A DNA stretch of 37,622 bases from Phoronis australis (GCA_002633005.1 NMRA01000008.1:1788879-1826500); one strand, 5' to 3'; positions 1 to 11,200 are shown, counted from the stretch's first letter. Notes: generated by a model from the sequence alone, not told the origin. Numbers and translations are program-made.

Positions 1-28
1 TCTCACTAGTGAGATAATATTTTGGCGG

Positions 29-104
29 GAAACCGAGGCCGGATTCGAACCAGCGCCTCAAGAGTTTCGAGTCGCCGACTTTACCACTACACCACTCAGT
101 GGCT
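29..104 (-). repeat. tRNA-derived element (SINE head or tRNA pseudogene)
   Basis: Read on the minus strand this has a good RNA polymerase III A box (TGGTGTAGTGG) and an exact B box (GGTTCGAATCC), with a foldable T arm (GCTGG / loop TTCGAAT / CCGGC). The acceptor ends do not pair and no clean anticodon stem forms; the best loop would read CGA. A working tRNA is therefore unlikely. A tRNA-derived SINE head or decayed tRNA is the better reading. Confidence 0.5.
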
Positions 105-643
105 GACGTCATAGAACGTGAAAATAGAATACTTAAATGAGCACGTTCAACAATCGCATGTTCAGCAAAGGGCATTGCACCGACATTTATACGCTATGAA
201 AAATAAGACGCATAATTTCCACAAAAACGCTGTTTTAATTCAGTGAAATTTTTCTCTCGTGTTCTCTCACTTGTAAATCACCGATCTCCAATTTGAATGC
301 GGGTATCGTGTCGTCGGGATCCTTTGACTTGAGCATTACAGTCAGTTACTAGTGATAACCTACTTTAGCAGACGATATTTTCCCAGTCGAAGCTTAGCGT
401 GATAAAATGTGTAGTAAGCTATAATAGTTGCTAAATCTTAATTTATAGAATCACTTTATTTCCATTTTGTTTTATTTTTCAATTGGTTATGAGTATATTG
501 TGACAAAAATAGCTCGACTTTTCTTAAAAGGTCACGACCTCCGACCCCGGGCCTCTGACTTAGAAAGTAGTTACAAAGCCGACGCGAGTCGAGGAAGGTA
601 TATCGATTCATTGCAATGTTCCTCGTTCAGTATGTGGTATAAA
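105..643. other. intergenic, nothing recognised
   Basis: AT-rich sequence with no open frame of note, no LINE similarity and no repeat structure that I could support. Confidence 0.5.
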
Positions 644-764
644 TAGATTATTACATGTTCTCAGTCGTTATCCCCCTTATCTAGAGCCCTCGGGAGATAA
701 TTCTCCAAAATCCACTCGGGCTCTAGATAACGGTGGATAACGACTTCGCCATGTAATAATCTAT
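644..764. repeat. foldback repeat with ~50-bp inverted arms (MITE-like)
   Basis: The left arm (644-693, starting TAGATTATTACATG) is matched by the reverse complement of 715-764, with only a few mismatches, around a ~20-bp loop. Both arms contain TCGTTATCC and TATCTAGAGCC. The transcript would form a long hairpin. No coding capacity is present, so a foldback MITE is the likely origin. I could not define a target-site duplication. Confidence 0.75.
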
Positions 765-1559
765 ATTCATCTTTATAGTACAATGAAAAGTTTGGGATGT
801 GCAAGCCACACGCCGTATTTTGACAAACGTTAAATTCCCCGTTTGTTCGTTATTTTCAAGGCTTGCATGAAATCAATCAGCTGACCAAGATTCTACAGAT
901 GATACGAGTCCTGAATCAAAACTTCTTTTCTGACAAAAACCAATGAAATATTACCCATTACATTGGACCTCGTGACGGAAGTCGCGATAGTGACATAGCC
1001 CGATTATCGTTAGGAGCTTTTTAAGTATGTATGTTTGCAGCACTCAGTTTGACAGGACCATCGGGGAGTTTTTGTATGTTGGAAAAGACAAGAAGTTTGT
1101 GAGTAAACACACCTTCCGTCAGACTAAAGTTTCATTTAGATCTCTTACTGTTGGGTCTCAACTTGTTGTCTCTTGCTCAAATTAGGGATACATATTGGGT
1201 TTTGGAATCACGGAAGGCTATTTTTTACGCTGTGTATAGTTTTAAACAATAGTACCACTTCTTTCGAAGCCTAGAGGGCGCGTGAATACTGACCGGTAAA
1301 TGGTCTAAAGCAAACATTATTTTGTCTGACAAAACGCTTCTAAAACAACTTTTTAGACAACCTGTTACTATAAGACGTTTTGGCTCATTCATTAATAGTT
1401 GTCTTCGCGTAGTCTCTACTGAGAGTTGTCGTTTCATTCAGCTACGACATTTCTTGCAGAAAACGGCAAATAAAGGTTATCTATAATGCGCACAAACATC
1501 TCCTGTTGAGTGACAATATCTGACGATTGCAGTTTCCAAATGCATATTCTATGCTACTG
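765..1559. other. intergenic, nothing recognised
   Basis: Only short spurious reading frames on both strands; the 70-codon minus-strand frame at 1225-1437 has no protein-like composition or splice context. Edge of the tandem repeat that follows. Confidence 0.45.
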
Positions 1560-2003
1560 TTACTGAGTGCCGAAGCTTGTCAGTTTGCGTTCTTTCCAGG
1601 AATCATAATGAAAAAATACATGGAAAACTATGCCTCGACATTGTTGTTCTCAATGCAGAGTAAAGAATTGTTATCAGATAAATACATGCAAGGTTGGTTA
1701 TATTTAATTCAACCGACATCACAACAGTCGCGTTTCAGGTTACACTATTTCCAACAAAAAATGTTTGAAAACTGTGCCTCGGAGTTGTTGTTCTCAATGC
1801 AGGGTAAAAAATCGTTATCCGATTAATACATATGTACACAAACGTTCTCTTGTACTACACAAGGTTGTTTGCATTCAATTTAACTGATATTACGATAGTC
1901 GCGTTTCAGTTTGCGTTCTTTCCAAGGATCGTCATGAAAAACGCTTGAAATACTATACCCATAAATTGTTGTTCACAATGCAGGGTAAAGAATTGTTATC
2001 AGT
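1560..2003 (+). repeat. imperfect tandem repeat, ~170-bp unit, about 2.5 copies
   Basis: Three diverged units follow each other. Each contains a version of CAGTTTGCGTTCTTTCCA (or a worn form of it), a GAAAA...CTGTGCCTC stretch, TTGTTGTTCTCAATGCAG and GTAAAGAATTGTTATC. Anchors lie at about 1632-1680, 1768-1820 and 1945-2002. Units 1 and 2 share a frame, which explains the 99-codon ORF at 1527-1826; the third unit has stops, so I treat the ORF as a by-product of the repeat. Confidence 0.7.
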
Positions 2004-2805
2004 TTTTTGTGTTTTTGCTTCTTTGACCCCGTTATCGTTAGAAATTTCAGGCAATATTTCCAATTTCTATTTATTATTATTACCGAGACCACGGATGAGT
2101 TAATCCATAGTACAAACTATTTCACTGTCCAGCAGCTTCTATAATTTTACAATACCACAAAAAATGAGATTTCATGTTAAAATTTGACACTGATTTTGAG
2201 CGAAAACTGATGTGCCCGACTTTTAATCTATCAGAGTAGGAATTGTTTAAACTACATTTTAGTAATATAACATTAGAAAGTGAGCTGCAACGCATAGTAT
2301 GATCCAAATACGTGACATAGGGTATATCACCCATTTATGATTTTTTGTCTGGTCGGAAGTGCACTGCATTCTTAAGGTAGGAAACTGGCAAGTTTTCTCA
2401 TCGGAATGTGTGAATGAATGAGCATACGAAAAACTTACGTTCATTGCACTGTAGTCATGATATGAATAAAAGAATGAAAAGAAAAAAACAAGAAATTACG
2501 GTTTTAATATGGGTGTGCCGTCTATATTCGTCTTTTTATCCGTTTTATTCATAAAACATACATAAAACATACTTAGTCGGCACGCATCAAATTTTATAAT
2601 GAACACGCGGTTTACTCCGTGGATGGGCGGACACAGGTTATCGCTGACCGGTGTTTAGTAGCTTTCGGTGCGACGATAGACTGAAGACTGGTTCGAGTTA
2701 ATCACTTTATTAACTTCGGCCCCACGTACTCAAGTCTACTCGAGCAAAACGCACTACGTAATGTCTGTTCTATGCTCCAGCTAGTGCTGCAAAACCTTGA
2801 CCAAG
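2004..2805. other. intergenic, nothing recognised
   Basis: AT-rich, short shadow frames only. No domain, RNA gene or clear repeat was seen. Confidence 0.45.
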
Positions 2806-2928
2806 GGCAGATCCAGGATTTTGAGTTGGGGGGCGGGGCAGAGTATTAGCCAGGAATTTGCCCGTCAGACACTTACACCCCGAATTACCAAATTTAATCT
2901 GGAAGAATTTTAGGGGGGGGCATNCGAA
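2806..2928 (+). mobile_element. GGATCC-type MITE, partial
   Basis: Starts with GGCAGATCCAGGATTTT followed by a G-rich stretch. The same kind of terminus occurs at 21258-21388 (both ends), near 30595 (opposite orientation) and at 37438. The far end is lost where the LINE begins. A single N (2924) follows an eight-base G run. The terminal motif resembles hAT-type non-autonomous elements, but no target-site duplication is visible. Confidence 0.55.
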
Positions 2929-2939
2929 AGCTTAAAAAT

Positions 2940-3641
2940 ATTGTTCATAATCAAGCTCACACTAGCAAAGATTTTATTGTTACTGGTGATTTTAATTATG
3001 ATGCATTGCGTAAGAAGACAGTGGGTAAGATTAAGGCATGGGAACGAGAGTTGGGTATGCAGAATATTATTAACGTGCCCACAAGGGTTACCGACAAAAC
3101 TTCCACATGCCTTGATCTTATTCTTGTATCAAACGTTGACAAAGTTTTTACATTTGATAGTATACCCATTGGGATTGGTGATCATAATCTTGTATTCACA
3201 GCGTATAAGACTTGTCGCCCTAGGCTTCCGCCACGTATCATTACCAAGCGTTCATATCGCACCTTCGATAACGAAGACTTTCTCAGAGATCTACAGGCGA
3301 TTGATTGGAGCGCCGTTACCACCGCTGTTGACCCCGATGCCGCTTGGACAATTTCCAAGCAAAGTTTCATTAGAGTTATTAATAATCATGTCCCCGTAAT
3401 CCAATTGAAATTAAAGGGCAAATCACCCGAGTGGTATAATGATAACCTCATAGCTCTCTCTCGCAAGAGAGATTACCTGAAGCGAATAGCTCAGTGTACT
3501 CGAAATTCATCTGACTGGGGTATCTTTAAGAAAGCTAGAAATAAGGTAAACAATGCGCTTAAACAGGCTAAGGATGAGTATTACGACCCCAAGTTATTAA
3601 TGAAAACAAATCTAACGGGAAAACTCTCTGGAAAATCATAA
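2940..3641 (+). pseudogene. LINE endonuclease C-terminal part
   Basis: This frame is open from the LINE breakpoint through 3641. It contains GDFN (from about 2988), the SxxDLIL block (about 3108-3125) and GIGDHNLVF (about 3171-3197), which are the conserved C-terminal motifs of LINE apurinic/apyrimidinic endonucleases. After the domain comes a basic linker. A frameshift around 3585-3600, next to a run of four C, moves the matching protein into another frame, which stays readable to about 3930. The N-terminal half of the nuclease is absent. Confidence 0.85.
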
Positions 3642-3931
3642 AATCAAATTTACCTAACAAGTCCAAGTCTGTCGCAAATGAATTTCTAATTGGAAACGAT
3701 TTTGTTTCGGACAAAAGTAAAATAGAAAATGCATTTAATGACTTTTTTACTGGCATTGGCCAAAAACTTGCTGAGAATTTCAGTATGTCAACTATTGAGC
3801 TCCCGCCCAATATACACGAGGGAATATCATTTAAGTTTCAAGACATTCAAGTTGACTACGTCCGTGAACAAATAGCTGTGCCGCTTACCAATATCATTCA
3901 TTTTAAGTTTAAAAACGGCTACAATTCCTAG
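3600..3931 (+). pseudogene. LINE linker before reverse transcriptase, frameshifted
   Basis: After the first frameshift a second frame carries the linker (NGKTLWKIIK, then FNDFFTGIGQKL) typical of the stretch before the RT fingers. It ends at a TAG around 3929. Between VREQ and IAVPLTNI the expected RT finger block with a KATGxDGI-type motif is missing, so an internal deletion of roughly 30-40 residues is likely. A further frameshift near 3905 restores the RT frame. Confidence 0.75.
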
Positions 3932-5249
3932 AGAATGGAAGATGGCAGTTGTTACTCCTGTTTTTAAAGATGGTGAAAAGTCAAGTTGCGAAAATTACAG
4001 ACCAATGTCGGTCCTCCCTGCTGTGTCCAAAATTCTTGAAAGGTGTGTTCAAAAGCAGCTTCACCAGTTCCTGGAGCAAAATTCCCTTCTCTCGGCAGCA
4101 CAGTCTGGTTTCCGCCCCTTGCATTCCACTCTTACTACAAACATTCGTGCTACTGAGTTTATCTTTAATAATATGGATCAGGGGAGGCTAGCTGGTGCTG
4201 TCTTTGTTGACCTTAAGAAAGCCTTTGACACTGTGGACCATGGTATCCTATTGCAGAAACTAGAGTCTTATGGAGTAAATGATAACGAACTCCTTTGGTT
4301 TAGAAACTACTTATACGACCGTAAACAGGCCACCAAATACGGTAGTATACTTTCTGACTACTCAACTGTAATCATGGGGGTACCTCAGGGTTCCATTTTG
4401 GGCCCTCTATAATTCACTATTTTTGTTAACGACCTCCCTACTGTCCTCCACAACAGAGTCCCAGTTTTATATGCTGATGACACTGCAATTATGTCCACAG
4501 CTGGATCAGCAAAAGAACTCGAAACTTCTCTCAACGATGAGCTAGCCCTTATCCATAACTGGCTGATTCAAAATACACTCACTCTTAACGTTAGTAAAAC
4601 CAAGTCGATGCTGTTTGGAACCCACCAGAAATTAAAACAACAAAAACTATCCCTTTCTATCAACGGTTCTCCCATCGAGAATGTTGACAAATTTAAGTAC
4701 TTGGCCCTTACTTTAGATCCCAATCTTAAATTTAATATGCATATAGATCATATAACAAAGAAATTATCAAAGAAAATCGGTTTTCTTAAACGTCTAGGCA
4801 AATTTCTTAATGTCAGTACACTTAAGACCCTTTACCATTCTATTATTCAGCCTCATATTGATTATTGTTTACCGGTTTTGGGGCACACTAGTGACACACT
4901 TGTCAGCAAAGTCCAAGTAATCCAAAATAGAGCCGCCAGGGTTATCCTGGGTACTAAAATTAGGGACACTAGGGTTGACGACTTGTATTCCAAGCTGGGA
5001 TTTATGAAAGTAAGATAAAGAAATAAATATCTCTCTGCCTGTTGTATGTACAGATGTATCAATGGGTTGGCTCCAGCATATCTCAGCAATAAATTCAATA
5101 GCAGCCATGCTGTATATTCTACACGTTCTTCTGTTGCTGGCAATGTTTCTTCTAAAAAAATTAAAACCGAGACGGACAAGAGATCTTTTATCTATGCAGC
5201 TGCCCAGAAATTAAACGGTCCAATTCAATTACTGCCTTTAAAGTAAATA
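3912..5249 (+). pseudogene. LINE reverse transcriptase, two in-frame stops
   Basis: RT palm of a CR1-like LINE. Visible blocks in order: VTPVFKDG, NYRPMSVLPAVSKILE, QSGFRPLHST, FVDLKKAFDTVDH, GVPQGSILGPL, YADD (about 4470-4481), then the thumb and C-terminal region (IQPHIDYC, QNRAARVI). TAA at 4410-4412 falls directly after GPL, where the next residue should be hydrophobic, and TAA at 5016-5018 lies in the C-terminal region. The same frame reads through both stops up to 5249. The catalytic aspartates are kept, so the element died by stops and shifts, not by active-site loss. Confidence 0.9.
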
Positions 5250-5591
5250 TTAAGAAGTGGCTGTAATTTACTTAACCTTTATAACCTGCCTGTCTTAATG
5301 ATGTCATTTTTTCATTGTCGTAAATACTCTCACTGTCTAGAGTCATCTCTTAATTTATTTCATCTGTCTTAGTTAAATTTTTATCATTATTTGTCATTTA
5401 GTTATTATCTTAATTCTCAACCTGTTTTAATTGTATCTTTGTTACGTATATTTCATTGTTGTTTTATTACTTCATTGTATTATATTACTGTTTTTCTTGT
5501 TGAGGGCCCTCTTGGAAAGCAGTGCTATCACTGAAGAGGCCACCCTCATTTTAAATATCACTGACGACAATAATAAATAAATAAATAAGTT

Positions 5592-5880
5592 CCATGAGCC
5601 CAGTTTTACTAAAGTTAGGGAGAGAGTACGTTGACGTTTCTTAATCATGTTGTATTGTTTTTAGTACATTCTATTTATTATTTTTTATTATTTTGTTTCA
5701 TCAGTCTTTCCATGCTAATTTCGTATTCTTCACTGACTATTTAAATCTTATCTTTCATTTTGTAATTCTGTTAGTTTGTCTTACTGTCTTTGTGTTTTAC
5801 TGAAGGCCCTAATGGAAAGCAGTGACAACTGATGGGGCTACCATCATTGTTAATATTACATTAATAAATAAATATATAAA
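5592..5880 (+). mobile_element. second LINE 3' tail (solo 3' UTR)
   Basis: Directly behind the first LINE tail is a related 3' end. GAAGGCCCTAATGGAAAGCAG, then a short hairpin and ATGGGGCTACCATCATTG, leads into an AATAAATAAATA tail at about 5863-5877. It matches the 3' end of the preceding LINE (5505-5590) with many substitutions. It is a 5'-truncated copy of the same or a sister family. Confidence 0.7.
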
Positions 5881-7229
5881 CTGTATTTACTGAAAAATTA
5901 CATATCTGTCGGTTCCTCACTCTCTCCTAAAAGAGCTTGAATCTGCCATTCACTGAAGAGCAGACGAGACGATTACGCTATGCTGGGAACGGCATTTATG
6001 CCTACTGACTTACAATAAAACACAGACAAACTGACAAACGCACCAGGGCCCAGGGTCTATTCTTTGTACTTGAAATCGATCTTAAATTTATATTCGACAT
6101 TTAACGTTCTGCGCATGTGCAAATTCCAGATAAGCGGATATTATTCCTTCCTCGGATGCCTTATGGTTCACGTTAATGACTGTCTTATCGAATTTTGCAG
6201 TTGGTGATCCGAGCACATAAATTACAATTTCGAGTACGATCTCGAAATTTCATGTGAAATCTCGAGTTTAACTTAAGTTTGAATCTGGGAGTCGTCAAAT
6301 GCAAACGTGGACTACACAGCCATCTGCGTGAGTCGTAACATTACAGTAGTACACACGAAAGTAGAATGGAAATGAGAAATAATAATTTCGGGCCCAGAGG
6401 TGACTTCAATTTTTGGAAATACTTATATTTCGCTTGAATGGGATACCTTCGGGACAGTACCAAGGAAGTTCTTAAAGTTATCTCAAACCTTATTACTTTA
6501 CTGTTAAATGTATTTTAATACTATTAAAATAGTTAACCAGGACAATTACACCTATAAATCCTTGATGACCAGAGGTTTGAGATCACATAATTACTTTTTT
6601 TTGTAAAACCCGTGATTTCTCAGAGAGATCGGCAAATTTTCCACAAAACATTTTGTTCACACCCTATAAAAGAGTTTTGTTTCTTTATTCCATTAGCTAC
6701 AAAATCGTATTTAGAATTTTTTAACCCAAGCTCTCTATTGTCAAAAACCAAAACTTGAATCCGTCAAAGAATGTTGACGCCTTCATTTTAGACACCGAAA
6801 TTCTAGAGCTAAAAGGCATTGAAAGAAAAACCCAGACAGTTTTGTAACTAACAAAATTAAGAAACAAAATTTGCTAGTTATAATGAAAAAAATTCTTTTT
6901 GTGAAAATATACTACGATCAAAGTGGAAAACGCAGTCATTTTCAACATGTGGGCATTGTTTTGTGCGCATAAAAAGATTCAGTGTTGAAAAAGGATTTTA
7001 AAAGAATGTAGTTTCTGTGGGTGGACCGTAAATAAGAACCTAATTAGTAAACCCTGCAATCTCAAAAATTCGAATGAGCAACGAGAAACATGTCTGATAG
7101 TGACCTGGACTGAAAAGACTGTGAACCTACGTGTAATACTGACCCGAATGTTGCAAAGATGAAACACGTCTTACTGCTATTTGACACAGAAATGCGTGCA
7201 AATAGAAGGAGAAAATTAATTATCCTCGA
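5881..7229. other. intergenic, nothing firmly recognised
   Basis: No protein-like frame. GGGCCCAG occurs at about 6046 and inside TTTCGGGCCCAGAGG near 6387, but the flanks do not form convincing terminal inverted repeats. Palindromic TTTCGAG/CTCGAAA pieces lie at 6220-6265. Confidence 0.4.
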
Positions 7230-7235
7230 AATGCC

Positions 7236-7715
7236 ACTCAATATTTTTTCCAGCCACAGTCGAATTATAACCTACCCCCAATTTCATAAGAAAATGGTGC
7301 CTGCTGGATTGGCTGGACACTTTGAGATTTAGTGCAAGTGTGGTGGCATGTATGATATTTGTTCATTTTGGACCTGTTTTGAAAAAAATCCAGGTTATTG
7401 CTCCCTTGACCTATTTTTTGTCAACCTTGGCTGCTAGTAAACACTCTACCAATTTCTAGGCAAGTCAAGTTTTGGCTGGAAGTTCAGGTAACGCTCAGAC
7501 TTTTCAGGTGAAAGAAAATACATCCATTTGATTTCCAATTTTTGAAATTCGGAATCTTGTTGCATTCTGAGTGTGTTGTCTGCCGGTGCTTCGTAGTTGC
7601 ATGCGAATCATGGTTTTAGGTTGAAAACTGCCCATTTTGTGTAGTTTTGCTCGTTTTGTGCCATCGCCAGCTAGGTTTGCTGTAGGTATAAAAACAAAAA
7701 ACGCACTTTGAATGC
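7236..7715 (+). repeat. unnamed dispersed repeat, copy A
   Basis: Matches the reverse complement of 28155-28590 over almost its whole length. Shared anchors include CCACAGTCGAATT, CCTGCTGGATTGGCTG, CCCTTGACCTATTTTT, AAACACTCTACCAATT and GGTTGAAAACTG. Many small gaps separate the anchors, so both copies are old. No long ORF, tRNA box or terminal inverted repeat is seen. It sits about 550 bp upstream of the coiled-coil gene's start codon. Confidence 0.75.
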
Positions 7716-8166
7716 AAGTTGTTTAGACTATTAGGGAAGCTTTATGTATGGTCAGTAGCTGTATGTGTTTTACATTTTGTGGTTTTGTTGTAGAAAAGAA
7801 AATACTGCTTTCCCTCAGTTCACCCTGCCTGAGGAAACCAAAATGAGGAAAAATTGTTATTCGCCAGCTAAGATAAGGAGTTGCGTAACGTTATACATGG
7901 CTGGCAGCAACTGCCTTTATTGGTTAAAAGTAGGATATAAGAATTTTCAATCGGTTGTGAGAGAGACTCGTTCCTTCAGTTGTGAACAGCTGATTCTGTC
8001 AGGCTTGGAGAATAGCCAATGGCCATTACACCGTGACGCAATTCATTGTCGTGAGAACGTTATTGGATAATAAACATAAACGTAATAAAACAATGTAATG
8101 ACGTTCAAGTTTTATTGTCCAAAATTAAAAGGGATTCACCGCTAGGACAAGTTGACTAGTTGCGAG

Positions 8167-8173
8167 TATAAAG
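8167..8173 (+). promoter_or_regulatory. TATA-like box of the coiled-coil gene
   Basis: TATAAAG lies 98 bp upstream of the preferred ATG at 8265. A start of transcription about 30 bp downstream would fall near 8197, too close to the weak upstream ATG at 8205 for normal initiation. This favours 8265. Position-based inference only. Confidence 0.35.
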
Positions 8174-8264
8174 TAGTTGGCAAACGAGGAAAATCACACG
8201 TTTAATGAAGCTACATCTTACGAGAGAGCTCTCGTTGTCTAAAAAGAGTTCGTGCCGTGCTGTG

Positions 8265-11200
8265 ATGGCCAGCACGTCGACAGAAAACGGCGATACGCCA
8301 AATTCCCACACATTAGGGGAGCCCGATATGATGAAACCGGGGGTTATCTCCACACCTTCTGAGGCCCAGAGGAGCGCGGATGTTGGCAAAGGAAGTGAAG
8401 AGATAAATAATTATTTGAAAAAAATTAAAGATTTGACGGATGAAAATCGCAAGATGAAATCCGAAATGGAGATGATTCAGAAAGACCGGGACGCAAAGAA
8501 ACGTCAAGTTAGAGCTTGGCGTAACAAGTCCCGTAAGTGTGTAAATTATTGCACCATCTGATTGCACCAGACGTTCACCAGGCCATTTGTTATAATTGTC
8601 ACTAGTCACGTCGATAACTGCTACTTATAACGTAACTGAAAAGAGGCATAACGATCTAAGTCATCACAGACAAATAATTTGTTTTGATAGTTACATTACT
8701 AACGTCCGTTAATTTGTTTACACTTTTAGAAAACTTACGGGACAAGCTCGACGAATGTAAAAAGGATATGGACCTGATGCATAAACGTTCACTTGAAAAT
8801 TATGGTAAGTAGCATGCAACGAGTGGGCTGCGAAGTACTAGTACAAGGTATTAATCAAGTGACTTAAATGTGCATTGCTCATTGGCGGACATTGGTGTAT
8901 GTTGTTCTCTTGAAGATATAAAAACAACAGGGATTTGTTTCAGTTTGTCTATAATCTCGAAAGATAATCTTCGGTTAAATGTTTTTAACCAATTTCACGT
9001 GCTCTTCTATACTCCTATAGATGAAGTCGTAGCTAAATACGAAGACGAACAACAAAAAGTTCAAGGACTGAAAATGACCCTGGCGTTGACGCAAGAAAGG
9101 TTAGAGGAGCAGACGACAGTTATTGAGCAAATGCGCACAGGTATCTGATTTTTGGTTACTATGTTTAATCTGTGAGTGCGTAACTATGGTGAGTCATCGA
9201 ATCGCAGCGACGAACACTTAATACATCCGCACGTTAGTGATTCTAATCAAGTCGAAATTTCGACCTAAGATTCTAGTCAAGTCGAAATTTCGACATACAA
9301 TCTATCTTGAATATACGCTATAGTAAAAAGTGCACTTTCATAAAATGTGATGTTCCTTTGTTTTTTTTTCAGCACGTGTTTCTTCGTTTTGCACATTTTA
9401 AATAATTTCGAATAAATTAAGACCTCATCTGAACCATACATCAATAGATTTTTCTGTTTTTGCACGAACAAGGCGTAGCAAAATACGACCTCATGCTGGA
9501 CTTTATAACTGTCTCTCCAAATACACGATACTACAAAAATGCAAGTTGCTGGATGCAAACCTTCTAATCCCAAACACGTTTCGCTGTATTTGTGTAGCTT
9601 AGACAAAAACTCCCCAATCCATTTTCCTAGCGTGTAAATTTCTGTTCGCAGGTCATGACGCTAAATCCGAAAAGCGCGAGCTTCAGGTGGCGCTGGCGAC
9701 GATGACTCGTGAAAAGCAAAATGAGCTGATTACAAGAGAAGAGATAACGCGAACAGGTACTTCAGTGATTTACGCGTCTCATTAAGATGCATAATGGTGT
9801 GTCGCACTTCATTATTCCACGACAAAAATGAATGGCGAAATCATAGTCTATTACAAAAGACGTTTGCTCAAGAGCGGTGATAATATATGTGAATCTGTAT
9901 GTTTGGAAATTTTGTCGACTTCAAAAAAATGTTACTCCTGTGGTAGTTGCTGGCGGAAAAAACATTGAAGTAGCTTTGCGTCAAATTATGAATAGATTCT
10001 GTTGCTTTTGATCGAAGTGTGTTTAACTTGGGAAATAAAATGATTAAAAACGAGATGTTTCCTTGCAGGAGAACTCGGGTCGCAAACAAGTGTCAACAAC
10101 AAATTCACTGGAGACATTAAAACTGTTCTAGCCGAAGAAAAAGGCCAGTGTCGAGCTGTAGATGCCACAGACGATGCGAATACTAAACGTCTACAACAAA
10201 CAAATGGCTTCCACTTAGCTTTGAGAAAGAACATGGAGAGAGTTGGCAAGATGAACGATCACTTAACTACCCTCACCCAGTCAGTTGAAGAACTGATACC
10301 CGAGTTGTTCTCAATGTCCAAGAAGTGCGAAGTTCAGCAACACCTCATTGCTGTGCTAGTAGCGAAAAATGCTGCCTTAGAAGCGGAGATGTCATATCTT
10401 GCTTTCGAAAATGTTGCAGATGAAAACAGCAGTAAGTTCATGTTAGGAGCCACCATTATTTGGGCGTTATGTAGAGAGATGGAAGTCAAGAAATCAAACG
10501 GTGTGATTCACCGCATGAACCAACAGCTGGGACGGTTGCAACAAAATCAAATAGAGCTTGAGAAGGAAAATCAAGAAAAAGGTTACGTCATTGAGACGCT
10601 CCAAAGGTGTCAGTTTGAAACGAAGAAGCTCAAGCCTAATACCACCATAAGAGAGGGGGCCTTAAGTGAAAGGTGTGAGAAAATAAATCACCTGGTCAAT
10701 GAATTAACTGAGTACAAGCGCCACGCGAATGACTTACGTGAAGAACTTGAATTGCGCTCTCGAGAAATTAAGGAACTAAGTCAGAGCCAGCGCGTACAAA
10801 ATGTGCAGATAGAGAAACATGTGAGAGACATTATGGGCCTGAAAGAGGACAATTGTCAACTGAAGTCCCAGATGGAGACTCTTCAGGAGCATAGTGAAGG
10901 ACTGGATCGCCAAGTTGGAATTTGGCGAGAGACGGCCAGTAAGTTTCACAAGAAAATGTTCAGTGTTTATGGCATAGGCTAATGTATTTTGCAACGAATA
11001 TCACACAATGTCAATACAAATACGTAAACCCTGAGCACATAAAACAACACGAAATTGACGTAGTATGAGCATCGTCAGAACACACAAAATTTGGGAGAGA
11101 TTTGAAAACTTGCTATGGGAAAGCGTGTTATTGCACACAAGTGCTACAACGTATAAAATGGTTTAAAATTCGATCCGTTAGTCATTCCGATGATTCATTC

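Larger units (their letters stand above)
2929..5591 (+). mobile_element. CR1/Jockey-like LINE, 5'-truncated and dead
   Basis: Non-LTR retrotransposon remnant. It begins inside the apurinic endonuclease domain, runs through reverse transcriptase, and ends in an A-rich (AATA)n tail at about 5567-5590 after a 3' UTR containing GAGGGCCCTCTTGGAAAGCAGTG split across a short hairpin. It has at least two frameshifts (near 3590 and 3905), an internal deletion, and two in-frame stops (4410-4412 and 5016-5018). The 5' end abuts a MITE fragment. Clade (CR1/L2/Jockey group) is judged from the FVDLKKAFDTVDH and YADD blocks. Confidence 0.9.

Noticed and set aside
1527-1826. 99-codon + strand ORF
   Set aside because: Lies within the imperfect tandem repeat and is open because two units share a frame; no start context, homology or splice support.
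6045-6405. Possible MITE bounded by GGGCCCAG words
   Set aside because: The reverse complement of the right side does not extend the pairing beyond the 8-bp word.
7765-8070. 101-codon + strand ORF upstream of the coiled-coil gene
   Set aside because: No recognisable domain, no good start context, and it ends before the TATA-like box of the real gene. A separate small gene cannot be excluded, but nothing positive supports it.
8313-8609. 98-codon minus-strand ORF
   Set aside because: Antisense shadow of exon 1 of the coiled-coil gene. It resembles the shadow at 10776-10994 only because the sense exons are duplicates.
10432-10474. 43-bp intron-like segment (GTAAGT...TTATGTAG) inside exon 5
   Set aside because: Removing it breaks the frame at once and introduces a stop; it is also too short for a normal animal intron. 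The GTAAGT is kept only as a possible alternative donor.
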